Shown here one piece after another: positions 1 to 9,144 of a stretch of DNA of 64,000 nt. The translations under genes were made by a program, and so were the position numbers. This DNA comes from Microbacterium oleivorans (lineage in GTDB: Bacteria; Actinomycetota; Actinomycetes; Actinomycetales; Microbacteriaceae): assembly GCF_013389665.1 (NCBI RefSeq), contig NZ_CP058316.1:62001-126000 (forward strand). Reading direction: 5' to 3'. Positions within the stretch are counted from its first letter, which is position 1, and each line of letters starts with the position of its first letter. Under the pieces are notes generated by a model. That model saw nothing but the letters and a program-made list of their open reading frames with translations. It was not told the DNA's origin and did no database searches.

Positions 1-89
1 GGACGGTGGACGTGGGTGTGGCTCACGTCGTGGCGTGGCGGGCGGACGGCGTTCTCGGTGATGCGGCCGACCTGGCTGCGCGCAGACAT
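1..89 (-). CDS. partial protein of unknown function (5' end only)
   Basis: From an ATG at 89 the minus strand is open to the window edge for 29 codons, beginning MSARSQVGRITENAV. About nine in ten of these codons end in G or C, as in the neighbouring real genes. It would be divergent from the hydrolase, with 26 bases between the two start codons. No Shine-Dalgarno sequence or -10 hexamer stands out before the start, so the exact start is uncertain. I do not recognise the product, and the rest lies outside the window. Confidence 0.4.
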   Translation of the reverse strand, partial: MSARSQVGRITENAVRPPRHDVSHTHVHR

Positions 90-115
90 TGGCACTCGGC
101 ATGTTGGAGGATCGG

Positions 116-856
116 ATGAGCTTCGAGATACGCGGACCCGTTCAGCTGCCCGCCCGCCGGGAGGACATCGAGCTGCGCACGCTCGACGGTCTGACCCTGG
201 TCGGCGAGCTGGCGCTTCCGGAGTCGGGTGTGCCCGCCGCGACGCTGGTGACCCTTCACCCGCTTCCCACCGCGGGGGGCTTCATGGACTCCCACATCCT
301 CCGCAAGGCGGCTGGACGCCTTCCAGCCCTCGCGAACCTGGCCGTCCTGCGCTTCAACACCCGCGGCACCACGTCGCCGCGGGGGACGAGCGAGGGCGCG
401 TTCGACGGCGGCGTGGCGGAGGCGTTCGACGTCGCCGCCGCGATGGATCTCGTCCGCGAGCGCGGTCTGCCCCGCCCCTGGCTCGTGGGCTGGTCTTTCG
501 GCACGGAGCTGGCGCTCAAGTACGGCCGCGATCACGACATCGAGGGGGTCGTGCTGCTCTCGCCGCCGCTGCACCGGGCCAGTGCGTCCGAGGTGGCCGC
601 GTGGGCGGGGGAGGACCGTCGAGTCGTCGTGGTGGTGCCCGAGTTCGACGACTACCTGCGCCCGGACGAGGCTCGCGAACGCTTCGCGGCGATCCCGCAC
701 GCCGCGGTCATCGCCGTCGACGGTGGCAAGCACCTGTGGGTGGGTGAGACGCAGACGCGGCGGGTGCTGACCGAGATCGTCGCTGCGGTGAACCCGGACG
801 CGCTCCCCCTGCCCGAGGAGTGGGACGCGCCCGATGCGGCGTCAGCCCTGGCCTGA
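116..856 (+). CDS. alpha/beta-fold hydrolase
   Basis: A 246-residue soluble protein of the alpha/beta hydrolase fold, probably a small esterase or thioesterase-like enzyme; its substrate cannot be read from sequence. The nucleophile elbow GWSFG is at residues 125-129 (Ser127), a LHPLP oxyanion-type turn is near 48-52, and an acid (EFDD, about 177-180) and a histidine (GGKH, His206) follow in the right order for a triad. The ATG at 116 is chosen because GGAGG lies 5 bases before it; a TTG at 89 would add nine unlikely residues. Its stop codon abuts the stop of the convergent permease gene with no base between. Confidence 0.85.
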   Translation: MSFEIRGPVQLPARREDIELRTLDGLTLVGELALPESGVPAATLVTLHPLPTAGGFMDSHILRKAAGRLPALANLAVLRFNTRGTTSPRGTSEGAFDGGVAEAFDVAAAMDLVRERGLPRPWLVGWSFGTELALKYGRDHDIEGVVLLSPPLHRASASEVAAWAGEDRRVVVVVPEFDDYLRPDEARERFAAIPHAAVIAVDGGKHLWVGETQTRRVLTEIVAAVNPDALPLPEEWDAPDAASALA

Positions 857-1927
857 TCAGCGCTCGTTCTGCCGGGGGATCACGACCTGACGGTAGATGA
901 TGAGGATGCTCGCGGCGACCGGGATCGCCACGAGCGCTCCGAGGAGCTGACCGAGCGCGGCGCCGGCGAGCGCGGCGATCACGACGACGGCACCGGGGAT
1001 CGACACGGCGCGGTTCATGATGCGCGGCGAGATGAAGTACGCCTCGACCTGCATGTAGACGATGTACCAGATCGCGGCCCACAGCGCCGTCTGCGGGTCG
1101 GACAGTCCCGGGATGAGGCAGGTGAGGACGATGATGGCCGAGCCCGTCAGCGTGCCCACCAGCGGGATGAGTGAGAAGAAGAAGGCCACCACGGCGAGCA
1201 CCGCGGGGAAGGGGGCGTTGATGACGCTCAAGAAGATCGCGCTCAGCACGCCGTTGATGACGCCGAGCGACACCTGCCCCGCGACGTAGAAGCCCACGGA
1301 CGCCGTGATCTGTTCCGCCAGATCGATGAAGCGCGGCCGACGCGAGGCGGGCACGAGCTGGTAGACCGCGGCCTTGAGGTTCGGCGTCGAGGCGGTGAAG
1401 TAGATCGTGAGGATCAGGACGATCACCGCGCCGGTGAAGCCGCTGATGATGCCGCCGCCGATGAGGATGATGGACGACGTGATCGAGCCGCCGATCTCTC
1501 CCACGTCGAGCGAGGCGTACCAGTCGGAGAGGTACTGGAAGAGCTCGTCCACGTTCAGCTGCGGGAAGGTCGCCGTCAGCCAGTCCCTGATCGCGGTGAC
1601 CGGATCCCACGAGCCGCTCGTCACGAGATCCTGGATGGCCGCCACGAGCTGCGAGATCTGCGTGACGATGATCGGCACCACCATGAGGATGATGCCTGCG
1701 AACGCCGCCAGAAGCGCGGCGAATGTCACCAGCAGCGCCGCCCACCGGGGCAGACGGCGGCGTTCGAGCCAGGAGACGACCGGGTCCAGCCCGAGCGCCA
1801 GGAACAGGGCGGTGCCCACGTAGAGCAGGATCGTCGACAGCGTCTGGATGCCGCCGAGGATGAGGATGCCGACCCCGACGCCGAGAGTGGCGATGAGGGC
1901 CGTGCGGAACGGGTTCTGCAGCTTCAC
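857..1927 (-). CDS. AI-2E family transporter (putative permease)
   Basis: A 356-residue integral membrane protein of the AI-2E/YdiK/PerM permease family. It begins with a hydrophobic pair of segments (about residues 10-45), has another near 65-90, a soluble stretch with WDPVTAIRDW and SLDVGEIG, then several C-terminal helices from about 150 to 345, the family layout. Despite the name, most members have no shown role in AI-2 export, so the substrate is unknown. It starts at GTG with GGAGG five bases upstream, and a TAAGGT -10 at 1955-1960 would give a short leader. It faces the divergent membrane protein at 2085. Confidence 0.85.
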   Translation of the reverse strand: MKLQNPFRTALIATLGVGVGILILGGIQTLSTILLYVGTALFLALGLDPVVSWLERRRLPRWAALLVTFAALLAAFAGIILMVVPIIVTQISQLVAAIQDLVTSGSWDPVTAIRDWLTATFPQLNVDELFQYLSDWYASLDVGEIGGSITSSIILIGGGIISGFTGAVIVLILTIYFTASTPNLKAAVYQLVPASRRPRFIDLAEQITASVGFYVAGQVSLGVINGVLSAIFLSVINAPFPAVLAVVAFFFSLIPLVGTLTGSAIIVLTCLIPGLSDPQTALWAAIWYIVYMQVEAYFISPRIMNRAVSIPGAVVVIAALAGAALGQLLGALVAIPVAASILIIYRQVVIPRQNER

Positions 1928-1954
1928 GAACGCCTCCGGGGGTCGAATCCTCTC

Positions 1955-2028
1955 ACCTTACGATCGATGCACCGGTTCGCCCGGTCGCCACCCCTCTCAC
2001 GACGCTTTCAGGTCGTTTTCGATAGTCT
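1955..2028. promoter_or_regulatory. divergent promoter region, AI-2E permease / DUF8094-like gene
   Basis: TAAGGT on the minus strand (1955-1960) and TAGTCT on the plus strand (2023-2028) are the best -10 candidates. Both genes have ribosome binding sites, so both should carry short leaders. No convincing -35 is visible. Confidence 0.45.
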
Positions 2029-2084
2029 GAAACGTCGATCACGCGTTCGGTGGTCCCGTTCCGGATGTGGAGAGGTGTTTCTTC

Positions 2085-3869
2085 GTGCGTTTCGTCTGGG
2101 CTGTCGTCGCCTTCGTGCTGGCCACCGTGATGATCGGTGCGGGCATCGCGCAGCGAACGGTGCTTCGCGGACCCGAGACGGTGAGCGCGTCCGTGTCCGT
2201 TCCCGGCGATGCTCCGTTCACGCTCCTCGACGGAGCGGTGCTCGCATCTCATCCGGGTGCCCAGACTCTCCGCGTCGAAGGGGACGCCACGGTGTTCGTC
2301 GCCTACGGGCGCACCGCCGATGTCGAGGCCTGGCTCGCGCGCAGCGATCACAACCGTCTCGGTGTCGACGACCAGGGCGACATCACGGTCGACGAGGTCG
2401 CCGCGACCGCGACGCCGGCCCCCAACGAGGACGGCACCGTGGCGCCGATGCCCTCCCCGGTGGGATCGGACCTGTGGCTCGAGGAGTTCCAACGCGACGA
2501 CGCGCTGATGACCTCGCTCCAGCTGCCCGAGGAGATGAGCCTGGTGATCGCCTCCGACGGAACGGCACCCGCACCGGCAGACGTCTCGGTCACGTGGCCG
2601 ATCGAGTCCAACACGCCGTGGGCGGGCCCGCTGATCGTCGGCGGAGGCCTGCTGCTGGCGTTCGGCATCGTCATGTACGCGCTCGGGTGGCGGCACCTGC
2701 GCCGGTCTCGCGGTCCACGCCGCAAGGGCATCCCGATGAGCGCCACGCAACCGATCGACATCTCGCTCGAGGACGAGGCGAAGGGCGTGGTGTCGGCGAC
2801 GCCGCCCCGCCGACGCCTGACGCGCGGTCGGCAGGCGCTTCTCGCGCTGCCGCTGGTGTCGGTGGTGGCGCTGACGGGCTGCTCCGCCGACGCATGGCCG
2901 CAGCTGGCGCCGACGGAGACCCCGTCGCCTACGGCGACCGTGGTCGCCGACCCCGACCAGGCTCCGCCCGCGGTGACCCAGCGGCAGGCCGAGCGCATCC
3001 TGACCCGCATCGCCGAGGATGTGTCGTCCGCCGACGCGAACGCGGACGCCGCGCTCGCGGCGACCCGCCTGAGCGGACCGGCGCTGGCCGAGCGTGAGAC
3101 GAACTACACGCTCCGGGCCACCATCACCGACCGCGCCCCGCTTCCCCCGGTGCCGGCCGAGCCGCTGGAGATCCTGCTGCCTGAGACCTTCGCTCAATGG
3201 CCGCGCACCTTCCTCGCCGTCGTCGAGGGCAGCGACGGGGCCGCCGACACGATCATGACGGTCAGCCAGCAGGACCCGTGGTCCAATTACAAGCTCGGGT
3301 ACATCGCGGAGCTCGCGACCGACACCTTCCCGGAGCTGGCACCGCAGTACCTGGGCGCTGCTCAGGTCGCGCCCGACTCGCCGTTCCTCGTCCTGCCGCC
3401 GCAGGACCTCGCCGCGGCCTACGCCGACCTGCTCACCAACGGCGATGCCAGTCCTTTCGCCCAGCTGTTCGAGGCCGACGGCGATGCGTTCCGCTCCGGG
3501 GTGACCTCCAATCGCGAGCAGATCATCAACGACTTCAACCAGACCGGCGCCGAGACGGGCTCCGTCTCGTTCACGACCCAGGCCGGCACGCAGGCGCCGA
3601 TCGCGTTGCAGACCCTCGAGAGCGGGGCGATCGTCGCGGTGACCATCACCGAGGACCACACGTTCACGCCGAGCAACCCGGACGCCGTGATCAACGTGCC
3701 AGACACGAACCCCGTCGCGAGCGCCCTGACCGGGGTGACCCAGTCCTCGACCGGCTTCACGACGACCTACGCCGACCAGCTCTTCTTCTTCGTCCCGGGT
3801 GCGGGCTCGTCCGAACCCATCCAGTTCCTGGGCTACCGGTCCAATGTCCTCTCAGCGAAGGTTGTCTGA
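2085..3869 (+). CDS. membrane protein with internal lipobox (DUF8094-like C-terminal domain)
   Basis: A 594-residue membrane-anchored protein without a known reaction. Hydrophobic segments lie at about residues 5-23, 180-201 and 249-265. The third is preceded by a basic run (PRRRLTRGR) and ends in ALTGC at 262-266, which looks exactly like a lipoprotein signal peptide with lipobox Cys266. Residues 24-180 and 267-594 should be outside the cell. A Pro/Thr-rich linker follows the lipobox, then a domain resembling DUF8094. GTG at 2085 is preferred over an in-frame upstream GTG (2067) because GGAGAGG sits 9 bases before it. The thioredoxin-TPR gene follows with no intervening base, suggesting one operon and possibly a shared envelope or folding task. 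Confidence 0.75.
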   Translation: MRFVWAVVAFVLATVMIGAGIAQRTVLRGPETVSASVSVPGDAPFTLLDGAVLASHPGAQTLRVEGDATVFVAYGRTADVEAWLARSDHNRLGVDDQGDITVDEVAATATPAPNEDGTVAPMPSPVGSDLWLEEFQRDDALMTSLQLPEEMSLVIASDGTAPAPADVSVTWPIESNTPWAGPLIVGGGLLLAFGIVMYALGWRHLRRSRGPRRKGIPMSATQPIDISLEDEAKGVVSATPPRRRLTRGRQALLALPLVSVVALTGCSADAWPQLAPTETPSPTATVVADPDQAPPAVTQRQAERILTRIAEDVSSADANADAALAATRLSGPALAERETNYTLRATITDRAPLPPVPAEPLEILLPETFAQWPRTFLAVVEGSDGAADTIMTVSQQDPWSNYKLGYIAELATDTFPELAPQYLGAAQVAPDSPFLVLPPQDLAAAYADLLTNGDASPFAQLFEADGDAFRSGVTSNREQIINDFNQTGAETGSVSFTTQAGTQAPIALQTLESGAIVAVTITEDHTFTPSNPDAVINVPDTNPVASALTGVTQSSTGFTTTYADQLFFFVPGAGSSEPIQFLGYRSNVLSAKVV

Positions 3870-4823
3870 ATGAGCGATCCCACCTCCAGTGCCGTGCTCC
3901 GCGGAGCCGTCGATCTGTCGTCGCTGCGCAATCGGCCGGCGGCGCCCGCGCCCGCAACCGCGGCCGCGTCCCCCCAGGCCGGCGCGGCGGTTCCCGCCTC
4001 GCGGCTCGTGTTCGACGTCACCGACCAGTCCTTCGGGGAGGTCCTCGAACTGTCGCGGACCGTCCCGGTCGTGGTCGACCTGTGGGCCGAGTGGTGCGGA
4101 CCCTGCAAGCAGCTGAGCCCCGTCCTCGAGAAGGTCGTGGTCGAGCTCGCGGGTCGCGTCGTCCTGGCGAAGGTCGATGTCGATGCCAATCCGCAGCTCG
4201 CCCAGGGCTTCCGCGCGCAGTCGATCCCGATGGTGGTCGCGCTCGTCGCCGGCCAGCCGGTGCCCCTGTTCACCGGGGCGGTTCCGGAGCAGCAGGTCCG
4301 CGAGGTGTTCGCTCAGCTGCTGCAGCTCGCGGCCCAGCACGGCGTGACAGGGTCGGTGCCCGTCACCGACGAGGCGGCGCCCGAGTCCGAGGAGCCCGCC
4401 GAGGCATCGCTGCCGCCCCTGCACGCCGAGGCATTCGCCGCGATCGAGGCGGGCGATTACCCGCGTGCCATCGCGGCCTACGAGCAGGCCCTCGCCGAGA
4501 ACCCGCGGGACGCCGATGCGGCCGCCGGCCTCGGGCAGGTCACCCTCCTGCAGCGGGTGCAGGGCGTCGACCTCGGCGAGGCGCGTGCCGCCGCCGCTGC
4601 GGCGCCCCGTAGCATCCCGGCACAGCTCCTCGTCGCCGATCTCGACGTCGCGGGCGGCCACGTCGATGACGCGTTCGGTCGCCTGCTCGATCTGTTCGCG
4701 GCCGTGGACGGCGACGAGCGGGCCGCCGTCCGCGCCCGTCTGCTCGAGCTCTTCGGTCTCGTCGGCGATTCCGATCCACGGGTCATCGCTGCCCGGTCGC
4801 GCCTGGCGTCTCTGCTCTTCTGA
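3870..4823 (+). CDS. thioredoxin-domain / TPR co-chaperone-like protein (YbbN type)
   Basis: A 317-residue protein. A low-complexity Ala/Pro N-terminus is followed by a thioredoxin fold (about 48-155) with WCGPC at residues 75-79 and the cis-proline SIPMVV. The C-terminal half (about 185-310) has TPR-like helical repeats such as AFAAIEAGDYPRAIAAYEQA. This is the CnoX/YbbN architecture, which in Escherichia coli couples a redox-active or binding thioredoxin to chaperones; the actinobacterial role is inferred. Here both cysteines are kept, so dithiol chemistry is possible. The ATG directly follows the upstream TGA, so translation is probably coupled. Confidence 0.85.
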   Translation: MSDPTSSAVLRGAVDLSSLRNRPAAPAPATAAASPQAGAAVPASRLVFDVTDQSFGEVLELSRTVPVVVDLWAEWCGPCKQLSPVLEKVVVELAGRVVLAKVDVDANPQLAQGFRAQSIPMVVALVAGQPVPLFTGAVPEQQVREVFAQLLQLAAQHGVTGSVPVTDEAAPESEEPAEASLPPLHAEAFAAIEAGDYPRAIAAYEQALAENPRDADAAAGLGQVTLLQRVQGVDLGEARAAAAAAPRSIPAQLLVADLDVAGGHVDDAFGRLLDLFAAVDGDERAAVRARLLELFGLVGDSDPRVIAARSRLASLLF

Positions 4824-4825
4824 GA

Positions 4826-4866
4826 CGACGAGGGTGCCCGGCCTCCGCGGCCGGGCACCCTCGTCG
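4826..4866. terminator. bidirectional terminator, trx-TPR / glgB
   Basis: A perfect 18-bp stem (4826-4843 with 4849-4866) and a 5-base loop lie between two convergent genes. There is no T tract on either side, as is common at this GC content. Confidence 0.8.
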
Positions 4867-4880
4867 CTCGGTGCCGCCTG

Positions 4881-7016
4881 TCAGCGGGCGGGATTGCGGA
4901 GCCAGAGCACGCCCAGCGGCGGCAGCGTCAGCGTGGCGCGGCCGTCGACCGTCTCGACGGTGCCGAAGTTGCCCACACCGGAACCGCCGTACACCTCGGC
5001 ATCGCTGTTGAGGATCTCGCGCCACGACCCGTCGTCGGGCAGCTCGAGCGTGAAGTCGTGCAGCGGCTCGCCCGAGAAGTTGCAGATGACCGCGACGGTG
5101 TTGCCGTGGTTGTCACGCCGCGCGAACGCCATCACATTGGGGTTCCAGTGCGGCGCGCCGAGCCGCGTGAAAGCGTCGCGGTCGGAGTCGCGCGACCAGA
5201 GCGCCGATTCGGCCCGGTAGGCCCGGTTCATGTCGCCCACGAAGGCGTGGAGTCCGCGATGGGCCGGCTGGTCGAGCATCCACCAGTCCAGTTCGCGGCT
5301 CTCGGACCACTCCGACATCTGGCCGAACTCCTGGCCCATGAACAGCAGCTGCTTGCCCGGGTGACCCCACATGTACGCCAGGTACGCGCGCATGTTGGCG
5401 AGCTTCTGCCAGTGATCACCCGGCATGCGGGTGAAGAGGCTGCCCTTGCCGTGGACGACCTCGTCGTGGCTGATCGGAAGCACGAAGTTCTCGCTGAAGG
5501 CGTAGACGAACGAGAACGACAGCTCGCCCTCGTGGTGGCTGCGATACATCGGGTCGCGCTTGATGTACTGGAGCGAATCGTTCATCCACCCCATGTTCCA
5601 TTTGAAACCGAAGCCGAGTCCGCCGTGTTCGGTGGGCGCGGTCACCCCGGGGAAGCTGGTGGACTCCTCGGCGATCATGGCGATGCCCGGATACCGCTTG
5701 TACGACGTGGCGTTGACCTCTTGCAGGAACGAGACGGCCTCGAGGTTCTCCCGGCCTCCGTGGATGTTGGGCTCCCACTGGCCCTCGTCGCGCGAATAGT
5801 CGAGGTAGAGCATGGAGGCGACGGCGTCCACACGCAGGCCGTCGACATGGAACTCCTCGAACCAGTAGAGCGCGTTGGCCACCAGGAAGTTCCGGACCTC
5901 GCTGCGCCCGTAATCGAAGATCAGGGTTCCCCAGTCCCGGTGCTCACCGCGACGGGGGTCGGGGTGCTCGTAGAGCGGACGACCGTCGAACTGAGCCAGG
6001 GCGAAGGCGTCCTTGGGGAAGTGTCCCGGCACCCAGTCCATGATCACGCCGATGTCCGCCCGGTGCAGCCGGTCGATCAGGTAGCGCAGGTCGTCGGGGG
6101 AGCCGAACCGGCTCGTCGGAGCGTAGTAGCCCGAGACCTGATAGCCCCAGGAGCCGCCGAAGGGGTGCTCGGCCAGGGGGAGGAACTCGACGTGCGTGAA
6201 GCCCTGCGACTCGACGTACTCGATGAGCTGATCGGCCGCCTCGCGGTAGCCGAGACCGGCGCGCCAGGAGGCGAGGTGCACCTCGTATACCGACATGGGC
6301 TGCGAGACCGGCGTCGCCGTGGAGCGGCGTTCGAGCCAGGCCGCATCCTCCCAGTCGTAGGCGCTGTCGGTGACGACCGAGCCCGTGGCCGGGGGCACCT
6401 CGGCGCGCCGAGCCATCGGGTCGGCCTTGTCGATCCACACGCTGTCCGGCGTGAGGATCTGGAACTTGTAGACCGCTCCTTCACCCAGGGCCGGGACGAA
6501 CAGCTCCCAGACTCCCGAGTCGCCCATCGACCGCATCGCGTGCCCCTGGCCGTCCCAGCCGTTGAAGTCGCCGATCACGCGCACCGCGCGGGCGTTGGGG
6601 GCCCAGACCGCGAACGAGACGCCGGGCACGCCGTTGTGGATGCGCACGTGCGCACCCAGCGCCCGCCAGAGCTCCTCGTGGCGACCCTCGCGGATCAGAT
6701 GGAGGTCGAGGGCGCCGATGGTCGGCAGGTGCCGGTAGGGGTCGTCCGACACCCAGGCGGGGGCGTCGTCGTAGGTCGCGACGATGCGGTGGGCCTGGGG
6801 CTGATCGTTCAGGGCGGCCTCCCAGATCCCGCCGCGCAGGTGGCGGAAGGACGCTTCGGGCTCGCTCGCGAACACCGCCGTCACCGACCGCGCGAGGGGC
6901 CGTCGTACCCGGATGACCCACCCGGCGTCGACCTCGTGCACCCCCAGCACGTCGTGCGGCGCGTGGTAGGAACCGGTGGCTACCGAGTCGAGGACGTGGT
7001 CTGCGGGGGCGTTCAT
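4881..7016 (-). CDS. glgB: 1,4-alpha-glucan branching enzyme
   Basis: A 711-residue GH13 enzyme that cuts alpha-1,4 chains and re-attaches them by alpha-1,6 bonds in glycogen. An extra N-terminal module and a CBM48-type module (GVSFAVWAPNA, about 133-143) precede the barrel. The nucleophile is in DGLRVDAVA (Asp397), the acid/base in IAEEST (Glu450), and the conserved ISHDEV motif follows. The ATG at 7016 overlaps the TGA of glgE by four bases, so the two are translationally coupled. The reading frame stays open upstream through glgE, but similarity begins at this ATG. Confidence 0.96.
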   Translation of the reverse strand: MNAPADHVLDSVATGSYHAPHDVLGVHEVDAGWVIRVRRPLARSVTAVFASEPEASFRHLRGGIWEAALNDQPQAHRIVATYDDAPAWVSDDPYRHLPTIGALDLHLIREGRHEELWRALGAHVRIHNGVPGVSFAVWAPNARAVRVIGDFNGWDGQGHAMRSMGDSGVWELFVPALGEGAVYKFQILTPDSVWIDKADPMARRAEVPPATGSVVTDSAYDWEDAAWLERRSTATPVSQPMSVYEVHLASWRAGLGYREAADQLIEYVESQGFTHVEFLPLAEHPFGGSWGYQVSGYYAPTSRFGSPDDLRYLIDRLHRADIGVIMDWVPGHFPKDAFALAQFDGRPLYEHPDPRRGEHRDWGTLIFDYGRSEVRNFLVANALYWFEEFHVDGLRVDAVASMLYLDYSRDEGQWEPNIHGGRENLEAVSFLQEVNATSYKRYPGIAMIAEESTSFPGVTAPTEHGGLGFGFKWNMGWMNDSLQYIKRDPMYRSHHEGELSFSFVYAFSENFVLPISHDEVVHGKGSLFTRMPGDHWQKLANMRAYLAYMWGHPGKQLLFMGQEFGQMSEWSESRELDWWMLDQPAHRGLHAFVGDMNRAYRAESALWSRDSDRDAFTRLGAPHWNPNVMAFARRDNHGNTVAVICNFSGEPLHDFTLELPDDGSWREILNSDAEVYGGSGVGNFGTVETVDGRATLTLPPLGVLWLRNPAR

Positions 7017-9097
7017 CGTCGTTCCTTCACATGGAGGACGTGCACCGGCTCGACGAAGGCGTCGAGGCGCACGTAGTTGTGGTCGTTCCAGGTCCAGACG
7101 GCACCGGTCAGCAGATCCTCGACCTCGAAGTCGTCGCCGGGGCGGACGCCCCAGACACTCGTGTCGAGGTGGACGGTGGTCTCGCGCGCCGAGTGCGCAT
7201 CCACGTTGACCACCACGATGACGGTGTCGGCCACGCCGTCGGCGGAGAGGGATGCGGGCAGATGCTTCGAGAAGACGACGATCGCGTCGTCGTCCGACCA
7301 GTGGAACGAGAGATTCCGCAGCTGGCGCAGGGCGGGGTGCGCGCGGCGGATCTCGTTCAGCCGTGCGAGGTACGGCGCCAGAGACTCGCCGCGCTCTTCG
7401 GCACCGGCCCAGTCGCGCAGCTTGTACTCGTACTTCTCGTTGTCGAGGTTCTCCTCGGAACCAGGACGGGCGACGTTCTCGACCAGCTCGTACCCGGCGT
7501 AGACGCCGTACGAAGCTCCCGCGGTGGCGGCGAGGGCCGCTCGGATCTTGTACGCCGGTCGTCCGCCGTACTGGAGGTATTCGGTGAGGATGTCCGGCGT
7601 GTTCACGAACAGGTTGGGCCGCATGAAGTCCGCCGTGTCCTGCGAGACCCACGTGAGGAACTCCTCGATCTCGTCCTTGGTGTTGCGCCAGGTGAAGTAC
7701 GAGTAGCTCTGCTGGAACCCCGCCATGGCCAGCGCCTGCATCGGCGCCGGACGGGTGAAGGCCTCGGCCAGGAACACCACGCCCGGCGTCTCGTCGGCGA
7801 TCGTCGCGATCAGCCACTCCCAGAACTGGAGCGGCTTGGTGTGGGGATTGTCGACCCGGAAGATGCGCACACCCTGCGCGATCCAGTGCCGCACGATCCG
7901 CAGCACCTCGGCACGGATGCCCGCGGGGTCGTTGTCGAAGTTGACCGGGTAGATGTCCTGGTACTTCTTCGGCGGGTTCTCCGCGTAGGCGATCGAGCCG
8001 TCGGGGAGCGTGGTGAACCACTCCGGATGCGCGGTGACCCAGGGATGGTCGGGCGAGGCCTGCAGTGCGAGGTCGAGTGCGACCTCGAGGCCGCGCTCGG
8101 ATGCTGCCGCGACGAATCCGCGGAAGTCCTCGAGCGTTCCGAGGTCGGGGTGGATCGCGTCGTGGCCGCCCGCTTCGGAGCCGATCGCCCACGGCGAGCC
8201 CGGGTCGGCCGGTCCGGCGGTCAGGGTGTTGTTCGGTCCCTTCCGATGGGCGCGGCCGATCGGATGGATGGGAGGGAGGTAGAGGACGTCGAAGCCCATC
8301 GCCGCGACGCCGTCGAGTCGGTCGCGCGCGGTCACGAACGTGCCGCTGCGCACGGTCCCGTCCGCCGACCGCTCGGCTCCCTCCGAGCGGGGGAAGAACT
8401 CGTACCAAGCGCCCACCCCGGCGCGCTCGCGTTCGACCAGCAGTTCGCGTTCCGCGCCGACGGTGACGAGCGACTGCAGCGGCCGGTCGGCGAACACGGC
8501 GGCGAGTTCGGCGTCGTTCACCAGCGCGAGCGCATCGGCGTCGTCGATGCTCGCATCGCGCAGGGTCGTCGCCGCCTTCTCGAGCCTCTTGCGCTCGGCC
8601 GCCGGACGAGACTTCTCCGTCGCGGCTCGGGAGAGCAGCAGCGCGCCGGCCTCACGCATGAGTTCGACGTCCACCCCGGCGGCGATCTTGATCGCTGCCG
8701 CGTGCTGCCAGGTGCCGAAATCGTCGCCGAACGCCTCGAACCGGAAACGCCAGACGCCTTCGGCGACGGGGGCCACGACGACCGCCCAGCGATCGAACCC
8801 GTCTCCCAGTGGCGTCAGTCGGTGTAGCGACTCGGCGCCCGAAGGAGCGACCAGCCGCAGATGCACGCCGATCGAGTCATGACCTTCGCGGAACGCCGTC
8901 ACCCGGAACGGGACGGCCTCCCCGGCGAAGGCCGACGGCCGATACGCGTCTCCCGGGACGGCCGGGGCCGGATGCTGGAGCGGGATGCGTCCGGCGACGG
9001 TGTCTCCCGTCGCCGGCGCAGGGATGACCGGACGGACCGGGATCTCGGCGGTGCTGCGGAACGGGGCGGGTGCGGTCGTACGCGTCGGTGATGCCAC
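7013..9097 (-). CDS. glgE: alpha-1,4-glucan:maltose-1-phosphate maltosyltransferase
   Basis: A 694-residue GH13_3 enzyme that transfers maltose from maltose 1-phosphate to glucan chains, the key step of the actinobacterial GlgE pathway. An N-terminal domain and a helical insertion precede the barrel. The nucleophile is Asp416 in FRVDNPHTKP and the acid/base is Glu445 in FLAEAF. The GTG start at 9097 lies 6 bases after TAGGTT (minus strand 9109-9104), so the mRNA is probably leaderless. The partners that make maltose 1-phosphate (TreS, Pep2) are not in the window. It leads a coupled pair with glgB. Confidence 0.95.
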   Translation of the reverse strand: MASPTRTTAPAPFRSTAEIPVRPVIPAPATGDTVAGRIPLQHPAPAVPGDAYRPSAFAGEAVPFRVTAFREGHDSIGVHLRLVAPSGAESLHRLTPLGDGFDRWAVVVAPVAEGVWRFRFEAFGDDFGTWQHAAAIKIAAGVDVELMREAGALLLSRAATEKSRPAAERKRLEKAATTLRDASIDDADALALVNDAELAAVFADRPLQSLVTVGAERELLVERERAGVGAWYEFFPRSEGAERSADGTVRSGTFVTARDRLDGVAAMGFDVLYLPPIHPIGRAHRKGPNNTLTAGPADPGSPWAIGSEAGGHDAIHPDLGTLEDFRGFVAAASERGLEVALDLALQASPDHPWVTAHPEWFTTLPDGSIAYAENPPKKYQDIYPVNFDNDPAGIRAEVLRIVRHWIAQGVRIFRVDNPHTKPLQFWEWLIATIADETPGVVFLAEAFTRPAPMQALAMAGFQQSYSYFTWRNTKDEIEEFLTWVSQDTADFMRPNLFVNTPDILTEYLQYGGRPAYKIRAALAATAGASYGVYAGYELVENVARPGSEENLDNEKYEYKLRDWAGAEERGESLAPYLARLNEIRRAHPALRQLRNLSFHWSDDDAIVVFSKHLPASLSADGVADTVIVVVNVDAHSARETTVHLDTSVWGVRPGDDFEVEDLLTGAVWTWNDHNYVRLDAFVEPVHVLHVKERR

Positions 9098-9103
9098 GGG
9101 TCG

Positions 9104-9109
9104 AACCTA
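9104..9109 (-). promoter_or_regulatory. -10 hexamer of glgE
   Basis: TAGGTT on the minus strand, 6 bases before the GTG. No ribosome binding site lies in the gap. Confidence 0.6.
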
Positions 9110-9144
9110 TCGCGGCAGAACCGTTCGAAAAACGGGCTTGCGCC

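Noticed and set aside
854..859. TGATCA made by two abutting stop codons, seen again at 25059-25064
   Set aside because: Two convergent TGA stops without spacer always give this sequence; no sign of a methylation or binding function.
2067..3869. Possible frameshift or missed gene boundary at the internal lipobox
   Set aside because: The frame is continuous with uniform codon use and there is no stop, ribosome binding site or good start codon near residue 240.
5058..8827. Long plus-strand open frames opposite glgB and glgE
   Set aside because: Antisense shadows of two recognisable enzymes.
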